This document shows, in pieces, positions 54,100-64,000 of a DNA stretch of 64,000 bases. Location of the stretch: positions 26,178,564 through 26,242,563 of the forward strand of contig NC_092571.1 in NCBI RefSeq assembly GCF_037975245.1, written 5' to 3'. A program made the translations under genes and the position numbers. The notes below the pieces were generated by a model. It was given only the letters and a program-made list of their open reading frames with translations, searched no databases and had not been told where the DNA came from. Position 1 is the first letter of the stretch. Each line of letters begins with the position of its first letter. The DNA is from Apostichopus japonicus. Taxonomy: Eukaryota; Echinodermata; Holothuroidea; Aspidochirotida; Stichopodidae.

Positions 54100-55032
54100 G
54101 GAGGGGAGAGGGGGGGGCTAATTCATCTTGTAACAGTATTATCTCCACTTTAAATTGTGAACACATTTGTGTTATGCAATTACTGTAGTTGCATGTACAC
54201 AATTTTAATTTTGACATATTGACAATACTGTATATGGGCAGGCTAAAGAAAGCTTAATAAAGAACAGTATTTAGCATAGGATTAACAGGTTTTATAGATG
54301 GTGGCCTAATGCTTGTTTAAGTTAAACTGAGCAAGAATGAGTGATCATTTTCTAGCGTCTGTTAGAGAATGAACTGTATTAGGGTTATGTGTTAGTGTTA
54401 TACGTGTGTTAAAATAAAAATTATAACATTTCAGACTTAAGTATTAAATACAGTAAGCAAGGTAATTTTTTAGGTATCAATGGATGGCCTTTCAAGTACT
54501 TGTGTTGGATCTATATAATTTGTCTTCCAACTGCATATTCTCTAGAGCCCATAAACAAATGTATACCACTCTCTAGACCCTAGGGTGAATGACACTTCTT
54601 CTAAAACTAAAAGATGTCATTACAACTTGACCTTGAAACCTGGCAATACAGTATCTATATGTATAACACTACCTTTAATAAACACAGTATGGTACTGGTA
54701 TGCCATGTATGGAAATATGCAAAATTACCATACACCACCATACTGTACCTCATCTTACAGGCATGTTTATTTATTTTAATCTTCAATATTAAAAGGTTAA
54801 CTCGGCTATTTGTAAGGCTACTGCCCACAAGGTCCCTGAAATAATAATAAATGATCAAAAAAATTAAAAATAATGAGACTAGAATAAAAGCTAGTATAAA
54901 ACGATGACAATGCAAATGAAACAGAAAATAAATTACAATGGCATAAAACATATAATAGTACAAGAAACAATCAATGAAAAAAAAATAAGAAGCATAAAAC
55001 ATTAAGTCCTGGATATAACGTTTAAAGGTGTT
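54100..55032. other. upstream of gene A; no gene recognised
   Basis: AT-rich DNA, with the tail of the reverse-transcriptase remnant at its right edge (A/T-rich 3' end around 54840-55030). A promoter for gene A is not identifiable by eye. Confidence 0.35.
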
Positions 55033-56230
55033 TCAAGAGTTGGCATTTTTATATTTCATAAATAATTTGTTCCACTCCTCAGCAGCAACATAGGAAAATG
55101 TCTTGTTATGATACTGAGTATTGCTGCCTTCTAAGAATATATTATTCCTCATGGTGGATCTTATGGAACGGTAATGTTTATCATTTGTGTATGGGAACGT
55201 ATTGGCAAGGTACTGGGGAGCCAGACCATATACCAATGTCAATCGTCAATTGGTGACCAGTTCAGAGATTAGAAAGGTCTTCTTATCTATCATCGAATGT
55301 TGCATTGAGAATAATTCTTGTGGCAGCTGTCTGTATAGACGACAAAATCTGAGAACATTTCTATCATTACTTATACCCCAAACTAGACTACAACACCGGT
55401 AAAATATATCCAAATGTTATAAAATACAAGTATTCATATCAATCAATGTGTTAAATGCCAATCTACTGTACTGGATACAAGCTTGCGGACAGAATTGCAA
55501 CCACTTCATTTCAAGATAAGCCATTGTCGATTTTTACGCTCAGAATCTTCGCACAACATGCTTCCGATTAAAGTATTTCAACGGCAATATGTATCTTGTT
55601 ATTTTGATTGGATATCAGCCTTTCTTGCACCAATTGCTAACATTAGAATTTATTCTCATTATTTTTGGTATTGAAGGCATCCATGGACTTTCATTTAACA
55701 TAAAATGTTGAGTCACTGGATACATTTGCAGAGCCATGATAAATACTAAGTTGACTCATGTCTTTAATAAACAAAACAAACAGCAAAGGGCCCAGGATTG
55801 ACTCCTGTGGCACCCCATGCAACTGTTACTGGCAACAGATATTTCTGAAAGACCATATACTGATAACTTATACTGATCAAAATATCATGGTTTACAAAGT
55901 CAAATGCTGTTTTCAGGTCTCAAAATACATCGATCCTATGAGATAACTGTTATTGATAGTTTATCCCAGTCGTCAATTTTCTTCAACAAGGCGGTCTCAC
56001 AAGAGTGTCCTTCTCTAAAACCTGACTGGGAAATCTGTATAAGCGCAGACACAGCTAGGCCTAGTATTAAAAGCTTGGGATAATACATCAGGAACATGTA
56101 CAGTAATTCTAAAATCTTAGATACAATATTAGTAATACAGTTAAGATTGAAATGGGTCTATAATTGGTTACTAAAAGATTTGAATAATTTTTATACATGG
56201 CTTTCTTCCACTGAGTAAATAATGAATGAC
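55033..56230 (-). pseudogene. non-LTR retrotransposon reverse transcriptase, decayed
   Basis: Read on the minus strand with several frameshifts and stops, in this order: N-Y-R-P-I-S-I-L-T near 56150, S-G-F-R-E-G-H-S-C-E-T-A-L-L near 56000, L-K-T-A-F-D-F-V-N-H-D-I-L (motif A) near 55900, a broken G-x-x-x-G-x-x-P-G-P motif B near 55800, and a C-terminal segment with V-Y-G-L-A-P-Q-Y-L-A-N at 55242-55033. This is the CR1/Jockey-type RT order. No endonuclease precedes it here. Confidence 0.85.
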
Positions 56231-56813
56231 CACCAATTGGCACCTTGAACTTACCTTTGCATTAAATTTGCGTTATGCACACGACCTATCGTCATACAAT
56301 ATTGCACTGCAGTTTCGTTCACCGTGCCAATGGAAAACTCAAGCTAGGCTAGACCTAGCCTACATTACATGGGCTATAGGCATTCATTTTATCCAAAAAA
56401 GAAGTTCAAAATCCATAGAAGTTCAAAATCCATATGAAAAAAAGATCCGTGGTAATATGCCAGACTTATGAGTCACAATTGATATGACTTCTGACAACTC
56501 AGTTGGATATTTGCTACAGTCTACTCAGAAATTTGAATACATATTCTTAGCTCTGATTCTGGACTGTACGTAAGAAGACTAACAGTTGATATACTGTCAG
56601 GGGCGATTTGTGCAGTACCACACCAAAACCAAGACTGTACATGATAACATGTCATACTACTGTCAAAGGTCGTAGAGCGGGACGATTATAGGGGAAATTG
56701 CGACACAGGGGAAATTCCCTATTTCGCAATTTTTTAGATACGATGTGACAATAAATAAGCATCCTGTTGTGAAGTCATGCGATTCATATAATGGACTTTA
56801 TTGCAGACTTGTC

Positions 56814-57353
56814 AACCTTTTTGACCCCAAAATAGGGAGAATAACATTTTTTTCAGGAGAAAAAAATAGGGAGAACCAGGGAAAAAAAGGAGGTTGGTAA
56901 TTTTCAACTGAAATGATATTAATACTCAGGATAAGTAGTCTACTTATGCAATACAGTGAGAGAATCGTCCAATCAGTGTTTCTTGTTGTAGTTTACAGCA
57001 GCTCGCTTCGCTTTCTCCAGGGTTTCTTTAGTAGGCTTCCATTTGAAACAGGGAACAGTGGACTCTGGGTACTAGCTGTGACTTCATGGCTAATATGCTA
57101 GAGTCCCATCAAGCTTGAGACTTGACTGACTGTCTGTCTTGTTCTTGCAAACTACACTAATAGCCTTTCCTGTTCAGCTTTACTGTGGGGAATTACTAAT
57201 AATTACTAAGCATAGGACTAACTGTTGGCTAAAACTTTTAGAAATGTCCCAAGTGATGAAATATTAAAAAACCGGGAGAATAGAATATGAAACCGGGAGA
57301 TTCGGGTAAAAACCGGGAGTCTCCCGGTAAAAGCGGGAGAGTTGACGGGTATG
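56814..57353. mobile_element. hAT-like element with imperfect ends
   Basis: cagacttgtcaacctttttg and gggagagttgacgggtatg are approximately inverted, with 'gggaga' and 'ccgggag' repeats inside both ends. Flanking 8 bp do not match well, so the call is tentative. Confidence 0.5.
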
Positions 57354-57544
57354 CTATTAGTTAATGTTTAACAAGTAGCGAGTACTTTAAATCAATCACC
57401 AGTATGTAGGAGTATGTGGGAGATAAGTACTGAATGATGAGTACAAGTATGCACACTTGCTAATGAAAGTACTTGTGCAGTATACTCAAAATCCACATAG
57501 ATTTTAGTACTAAAGTACAAAAGGAAACCGCGGTGCTCATATGT

Positions 57545-60300
57545 ATTACTAAATACTCAGATAAAAGAAATGAACACTGTTGATCTGCGACATGGACTCC
57601 CCCTGTATAGAACAAAGGCTCCTTACGTAATTACCATAAGATATGAATTAGGTATATACAGAGATAACACAGTACAACTTTGTATATGCTTGCTTCTTTC
57701 AATGTATTACTTTTCTTCATCATATATACTTAACACTTGCATTGCAAAAGGAACAGTACTCAGACTAACACTAGTAATAAAATAAAATAAGTGGGCAGTG
57801 TCCATCGGGGACTGGTACTGCTTCTGTATAGAAGAAACTCCTCATGTTACCATAAGATATGAGATATGAGATAGCTTCTTTCTTTCAAATGTATTACTTT
57901 TATTCATCGTACATGTGCCCTATTCAAATATAGCAAGCCTCAGTTTTCTTTTTTCATTCATGAGAGAATTACCCATTTTCCAATTTTTGTTGTTGTATCC
58001 CTTCATACAACCTTTTTCTTCTCTAGCTGCACACAAGGCATTGAAATGGACAACTTTCCCACCCAAATCCTTCCAATTTATTTTGTTTAGACTTCAAACA
58101 TTGTAATGCATAGTTGAAGAAATTGCTTGTCCCTCCATCAAAGACACAGAACCCCAACTAAACCCCATCCACGCAAGTTCCCTGCTCATGGCATTACCTA
58201 AAGTATGCTGTTGAACTGTTACTGCAATCTCCTAACAAGCCAGCAGTTATCCCTATTCGTAGAACTGTGCCTATGATAGGATTTACATTCTCGTTTGACA
58301 GACAATGTATCTAAATTCGTTTCTTCTTTATGAAATGTATCTAAGTCTTACAAAGATATTCAATAACTAAAGCCAGCATGAAAGTAGTAAACAAACAGTA
58401 ACAAATACAAGTACAAGCAAGACTCCTTGTTTGTATCAACTGTACCATATTGCTTTTTATTGTATTTGTTTGTTTTTTATTATTATTTTGAATTATTTTT
58501 TGGTACTTACTTTAATACCCTGAATCTTATTAATTTTAACACAGTAGTCATTCAAAACAGAATACAAGTTCAAGTTAAGTACATCATTGTAAAAAACCTT
58601 TGCTTTGGTCCTCGTAACAAGTGCTTTTTGGGTTTCAATCTTTTCTTTATCTCACTTTTTGGGTTTCTTGATACCTTGTGATGCTGTATCAAACAGCACA
58701 CGTACGTTAAGTATGGTACAGGTTGAAAAGTTCACAGGCTGTTTCAACTTTTACAAAATATCATGAAAATAGAGCATCTATAGGCAAATGTCATGTGTAT
58801 GATGTTCAAATATTACTGTCATCTCTATACCACAGCAGTTATCGGTTTTGGTAGGATTGCACCAATGATAGGCTTTACATTTTCTTTGACAGACAATATT
58901 TCCATCTTTAATTAACTGTATCTAAATATTACAAAGATATTTCATAAAAACAGTCAATATAAAATAAGTAAACAAATGATAACAATACAAAACTGCATGG
59001 CAAGACAATTGCTTTTCTTAATGTATTATTATTATTATTTTTTGGGTACTTGCTGCAAAGCCTGTATCAGATTATGTAACAATGTAGTCGCTCAGTATAG
59101 AAAACAAGCTCAGTACACAATGATAAAAGTCCTCACTAAATAAAACCTTTGATTTGGCCCTCTAGTCATAACAGTTGCATTTGGTTCCTTGCTGGAAGCA
59201 TAGGAATCTATGCAGTCAGAGTGTTGTGTGTCTGTGTGTGCTTCTGTGACACTTGCTTGGGGGTCTTCAATAACTCAACAACAGAGATAGATGGATATTT
59301 GTCATGGTTGCTGTGTAGATGTTTTATGGTGAGGTGTGCCCCTTTGACTAAGGCATGGACTTGATGCATATTAATGAGGTTATGGCCTCAAACATAAAAA
59401 TCTTAACAATGTAATATCTTCGAACAGTAAGTCGGATTGTAGCCAAACTTGGTTTACATTTTGTTAGTTAATAGCTGGTACATTGAAGACCTAAATATGT
59501 TTGGACCATCTGTGCCCAAAAAAAATCTGCAAGCATTTTTGGGCTGGGTGGGCACAATTTTTCTTTCCACTTCAAATGCATTGTAGGCCACATTTTTGGG
59601 CCCAAATTTGCGGGACCATTTGGACCCACATTTTTGGGGGTTCCATTTTTTGGGGGCATATATATTTTTGAGCCAGTTTGAGCGAAATATGTTTGGGATC
59701 ATTTAGGTGCAAAATTTTATTGGGCCCAATTTTTTGAGGAGGGGCCAAAATTTTATACTGCAATAACGTACTCCACAACCTTAAATCAGATTGTATCCAA
59801 GCTTGGAATACAGTTGTTGGTTGATAGTTGGAACATGTGAGCCTCAATATTTTAGGCCCATTTGGGCCCAAAATCTGGTCAGACCTACTTTGGAAACCAA
59901 ATGTTTGTTTGGCTCATTTGGGCCGAAGTCTTTTATTGAGGCAACATAAATCTGGACCCAATTTTGGATAGTGCTATTGGGCTCTTGTGTTAGCATTTAC
60001 TGTTCTATTGGAAGGACTGATATGGTACCTGACCATGTGTGAAGTTGCTACTAAGCATATTCATAAGAGACACTGTCATATTGTATCAACTGAAGTTGGT
60101 ATGATGATAATGTTGGGTGATGACATATACAACACTTATTTATCTTCAAACAAGGAACCATAGTGCACATTAGCTTCTTGTTCTTTCTCACTTTAAAAAA
60201 AAAAACATGTTAAGTATGGTAACTTCAAAAAGACTGTTTTACAACAATATCATGAAGTAGAACATCATCTAAACTGAATTAGAGCTCACTCAATACTGCA
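57545..60300. repeat. diverged local duplications
   Basis: 58240-58720 is repeated at 58850-59190 ('atgataggatttacattctc' against 'atgataggctttacattttc', then 'acagacaat', 'acaaagatat', 'ataaaacctttg' and similar in the same order). The end of the block recurs near 60170-60270 ('gttaagtatggtaacttc'), split off by about 1 kb. 57600-57720 and 57820-57910 form another smaller pair. No coding sequence. Confidence 0.7.
59440..59960. repeat. segment of repeated 'tttgggccc' motifs
   Basis: Two diverged blocks ('ttgtagccaaacttgg' at 59447, 'ttgtatccaagcttgg' at 59789), each followed by 'tttgggccca' runs. The minus-strand frames here are readings of these repeats. Confidence 0.55.
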
Positions 60301-60857
60301 ATGATGTTGTTGCATAACGGAATATGCGCATCATGGAACTTCCTACTGAACTTTCAAACCTGTGTCTTTGTTTTAGCCAGCAGTTCAATGAGCACATCAA
60401 AAATAAGAAAGTTTAAGATAATTTTGCAATAACATTTCCCTGCATTTTTACTCTAAATATCTACTACTAATTTGCACCAACTACCATACTGATTACCCTA
60501 AAGTAAATTTACCTTTTTGCCATATATTTATCAAATATTCTACACCAGAATTTCTCTAAAATCTAAAGTCCGCACCCTAAAATAAACTCTACCTTAAAAA
60601 ATATCTACAATCTAAATCCATGCAAAATAATTTGTCATATTAATAATTCTAATTTTTACCATTTTCTGTACATAATAAATGTGTTTTTTCCCCCTATCTT
60701 TACTCTTAACCATCTTAAACTAACCCATTAATTTCTAAATTTAAATAACCATGATCCTTGCTTTTACATTTTAATATTCTACCTAAAATACAGCTTAAGG
60801 ACCATTTTAATGTAATTAAAGCTCCAGACTGTTCCTATAGCAGTCAAGCATGACAAG

Positions 60858-61281
60858 CATAGGCGTAGGAGCACAATTGATTTGGTGGGGCTGTAACGAT
60901 TTGCCCGAAAAATATTACCGAAATTTTCCGCGCGTTCAACATCTTAATGTACATATCATATAGGCATGCATCAGTTATTATATCGCATGCCAATAACATA
61001 CAATCATTTGCCGTGTTATTACACTTCCATATTGGTTATCAATTTTGGGGAAGTCCTTTACATTTAGTAATGGCATTAGTAATCGCGAATTAGTCCGGCA
61101 AGCTTAGAACTTTATTTTAATTACCAAGGAGATTTTTTTTTTAAACTATTCATATCCTTTAGCTACATCTTTGCAATTTGCTTTTCTTTCAGCAGGTGCC
61201 CGGAAAATTCTCAGCATATTGCCCAAATTTTCACAAAATATTTGGTTGGGGGCTGCAGCCCCCCAGCCCCCTACGCCTATG
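60858..61281. mobile_element. MITE of the cataggcgtagg family, copy 3, perfect target duplication
   Basis: Ends cataggcgtaggagc and ccctacgcctatg are inverted; atgacaag is repeated exactly at 60850-60857 and 61282-61289, an 8-bp hAT-type duplication. Orientation is opposite to copies 1 and 2. Confidence 0.9.
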
Positions 61282-61289
61282 ATGACAAG

Positions 61290-62580
61290 ACCTTGAAATC
61301 AAAGACGGTGATGGATGGTAAACTGTTCTCTTTTCATACAATGCTACAAATTTCTTTTGTCACAGTTTATGCATCTCTTACATAAATGCAGCTGTACTTT
61401 TGCTCTGGATTAAGTACCAGCACATGTACCGGCAAAATGTTGCATAGACTTTATTGAGGTTTGTAGAAAAGATGGTATAAAGGTAGAACACATATGAAAA
61501 CTCTGCCCTTTAAGTGAGACTGCCGTTTATTTTTCGCCACTGCCCACTAATTCTTCATGCACCTTTCCAGGTTATTAGTCTGGAACGTTAGCCTTTGTGT
61601 TACGTAATCAATTCGCCAAGCCCAGCAAGGACATGAGCATGGAAAAGTCATTAACACAGCTCAAATTCTCCCATGAGCACCTATTAAAATGCCCGAGGCA
61701 GGTATAAGCTGTTATGGCAGCATTTTTAACTGACACTGACACAATATCAACTTGACAGATATCATGTTAGGGACTATTGCTGGTTTCTTTTTGTTTTATT
61801 TTTTTGCTTTCATACTTGATTGTTATTTCAGATTTGATATTTTCGATTAAAATATCCAAAATCATCATAAATATTTGTGGTTACATGTTTGCGACTCCAG
61901 TTAATACTCAATCTATCCAAGTTTACAACAATGTGTTATGGAAACCACATGTAAATAATTTGTATTACGGCAGAAAGAGGTTCCAAGGGTGTTAACAGTA
62001 CAAATAAGTGAATGACAGAGAGTACAGTTAACTTAATTAAGGCACCACATAGAAGAAAAAACATAACTTGTCTATAAAGACTGGGTCTGGAGTCGATGAA
62101 CTCGATGGTGTAGTACAGCTGGGCCTTTGCGAAGATCCGAGATAGAGAGTGCTTCATCAAAAGGCGCGGCGCGGAATTAATAAATGATTGAGTTCATCTA
62201 AGGACAGTTCTACTTGTTATAATGGGATCCACTTCAATTCACTGGATACTGATGTCAGATATGTTATGGAAAAGCCTGACAAGTCCATTCCGTAGTTGAA
62301 GTGATGAGAAAGTTAGATGAAAAAGACAGTTACTAAAGACTTGAAGATCCTTCAGTCAAAACTTCAACGGATACACAGAACGTAGTAATGAAGAACCATG
62401 TTATTGGAACCATGTGAGAGGCGATGGTTCCCCAACAAGGGTGTATAAACCTCTGACTGGTGTCAGGACGCGGTACTTCCTTCAAGGACTACGAGGGCGA
62501 TGATGTAGAAATGACGTAATCAGTAGATGTATGATCGTGAATATGTAAGAGGTAAAGCTGGCCCATAACATCATGCAACA
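61290..62580. other. no gene recognised
   Basis: A locally GC-richer patch at 62055-62175 reads 30-35 codons in two minus-strand frames but has no family match I can name. Otherwise AT-rich. Confidence 0.3.
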
Positions 62581-62584
62581 GCGC

Positions 62585-62900
62585 TTATAATAATCATAAT
62601 ACTTGCTTTTTATATAGCGCTTTACACCAGCAATAGGTCTCAAAGCGCTTTACAGACGTTATATTACCCCTGGTCAATGATAACCTGTCTCAGAGACAAT
62701 CCCTCCAGATGGCTGCAGTTATATACTGCGCCCAATGACAAGTTACCTCACAGGTACCCATTTAACCCCTGGGTGGAGAGAGGCTAGTGAGATAAAGCAT
62801 CTTGCCCAAGGACACAACGTAATGAACCAGGCATGAATCGAACCAGCAATCCTTGGATCGCGAGTCCGACGCCTTAGCCAATCGGCCACCAGGCTCTCTT
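62585..62900 (-). mobile_element. tRNA-derived SINE
   Basis: On the minus strand a tRNA-like head carries box A-like TGGCTAAGGCG (62880-62870) and box B GGTTCGATTC (62844-62835). It is followed by a body with 'ccttgggcaagatgctttat', 'taaatgggtacctgtgaggt' and 'gtaaagcgctatataaaaag', a layout seen in many marine animal SINEs. Confidence 0.8.
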
Positions 62901-63128
62901 ATGATGGTAGAGCTACTGTAACAGCCTTTACTTTGTGAATATGTATGTATATATGTATGTATATAAGATCCTCCTGCAAGCAGGAACTCACGAAGAAGCC
63001 TCATGGCTTATCAAAGCCGCAAGCTGACCGAAGTCAGTCTCTTACATTCATATTTTAACGTCCATGATTATGAATTGTTGATTATGAATTGTCAACAACT
63101 CTGTAACTGGACGACATACATTAATCTG

Positions 63129-63194
63129 GGAGTGACTCGAACCGGGGACCTTATGATTGAAAGGTACTGGCGTTAACCACTGAGTTAACACTCC
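63129..63194 (-). repeat. tRNA-derived SINE head, copy 2
   Basis: Minus-strand GGAGTG..CACTCC closing stem, box A-like TAACTCAGTGG, box B GGTTCGAGTC, and 'cctttcaatcataaggtccc' shared with the copy at 25105-25165. The anticodon arm is abnormal, so it is not a functional tRNA. Confidence 0.7.
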
Positions 63195-63452
63195 GTATAC
63201 ACTCCGTAACACTCCAATATCGACTGCAGAACAGAAGGGAACGACAGTCACAAATTTGGCTCGGGTTAGCTTGTAGTGAGACTGACGAAGCTTTCAGACA
63301 AGCATCAGATATTCACTTTGATCCCTTTTTCTGGTCAATGGTACCCATATCACTACATCACTATCACTATCACTACGAATGGTTTATTTCAACTTATACA
63401 AGAACATTGTTTGCAAGAGGAGAAGGAAGTTGAAGCTATCCTGTCCATGCCT

Positions 63453-63454
<2 letters not shown>

Positions 63455-63492
<38 letters not shown>
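63455..63492. repeat. poly-T tract, about 38 bases
   Basis: Homopolymer run; possibly the tail of a retroposed copy on the minus strand. Plus-strand frames through it read polyphenylalanine and are not genes. Confidence 0.9.
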
Positions 63493-63493
<1 letters not shown>

Positions 63494-63499
63494 GTCGCG

Positions 63500-64000
63500 T
63501 CTTCACTGTCCTTTGGCTTATCCAGGCAAGGTTGCAGTGTTCTCCAAACCGCATCTGTCCGATTCTGTGAAGAGGAGAGAGAAAGATGAGAATATTATAG
63601 CAACCACTGTGATAAAAAAAGAAAGAAGTTAAGTGACATATCTGCTTATGAACAAATGGTCACATGCTTATGACTGATAATTGGCCTGATATAAAACAGT
63701 ACTAAAATATTCATGAATCTGTGTTCTGATCAGATCTACAGACTCAGAAAGATATACTTCTCTTTCTGAAAAATAAATCACAATATTTAAAGTTTCACTA
63801 GCTAATTTCATACAAAATCATTGTTTTGGCTTGAACGAGACTGTCCATAGTGCACAAACTACTGAAACATGAACGTCGTCATCATTTGCATTCTATTTAA
63901 ATATATATGAAATATTTGGAATGGAAATATTTGGAATGGACATTTTATAAATGGTCTCAAAATATGACAAAGGAAATGTTCCGAGGTTAACATTAGCGTA
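63500..64000. other. window edge, nothing assignable
   Basis: AT-rich DNA; no feature seen. Confidence 0.35.

Overview
This is a 64 kb piece of animal nuclear DNA, not a prokaryotic or organelle region. Coding sequence sits in small exons with GT-AG borders, separated by AT-rich introns of 0.5-5 kb. The space between is full of hAT-type DNA transposons, fold-back elements, minisatellites, tRNA-derived SINEs and dead non-LTR retrotransposons. No long uninterrupted gene is present. The repeat mix suggests a marine invertebrate deuterostome; an echinoderm, perhaps a sea cucumber, is my guess, and no marker gene here proves it.

The main content is two receptor genes of the tumour necrosis factor receptor (TNFR) type, both on the minus strand and arranged head to tail. 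I assembled them by joining exons whose splice phases agree. Gene A (coding exons from 54026 down to 34915) gives a complete 332-residue reading frame. It has a signal peptide, a ten-cysteine TNFR-like ectodomain with CxxC pairs, a stalk, one membrane span, and a cytoplasmic tail without a death domain. Eight very short phase-1/1 exons and a six-residue terminal exon encode that tail. Two pairs of these micro-exons are duplicates of each other, and the tail ends in E-E-T-A-L. Gene B (12558 down to 1225, continuing past the left edge) encodes 198 residues in the window: signal peptide, eight-cysteine ectodomain, Ser/Thr/Pro-rich stalk and membrane span. The ectodomain-to-membrane exons of A and B share the same order of intron phases (0, 2, 0, 1, 1), so the genes look like tandem paralogues.

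Layout: 1-12.6 kb holds gene B, with a MITE, a 22-bp minisatellite of about 50 copies and a 1.2 kb near-palindrome in its introns. 13.8-18.3 kb is a nest of hAT elements, the outermost with a perfect 8-bp target-site duplication. 18.4-26.5 kb has few clear genes: one possible orphan coding exon at 24.7-24.9 kb, hairpins and small elements. 26.5-29.0 kb is a fold-back element with iterated arms. 29.0-34.9 kb is unassigned 3' flank of gene A. 34.9-54.0 kb is gene A, whose introns contain an inserted endonuclease fragment of a non-LTR retrotransposon (36.9-38.1 kb) and two hAT elements (48.1-49.3 and 49.8-50.8 kb). 54-64 kb is repeat-rich upstream DNA with a dead reverse transcriptase, a locally duplicated block, a MITE with perfect target-site duplication and two tRNA-derived SINEs.

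The points most worth following are the micro-exon tail of gene A with fresh and decaying exon copies, the tandem receptor pair, the hAT nest, and a 39-nt hammerhead-like fold found twice with a pairing-preserving change.
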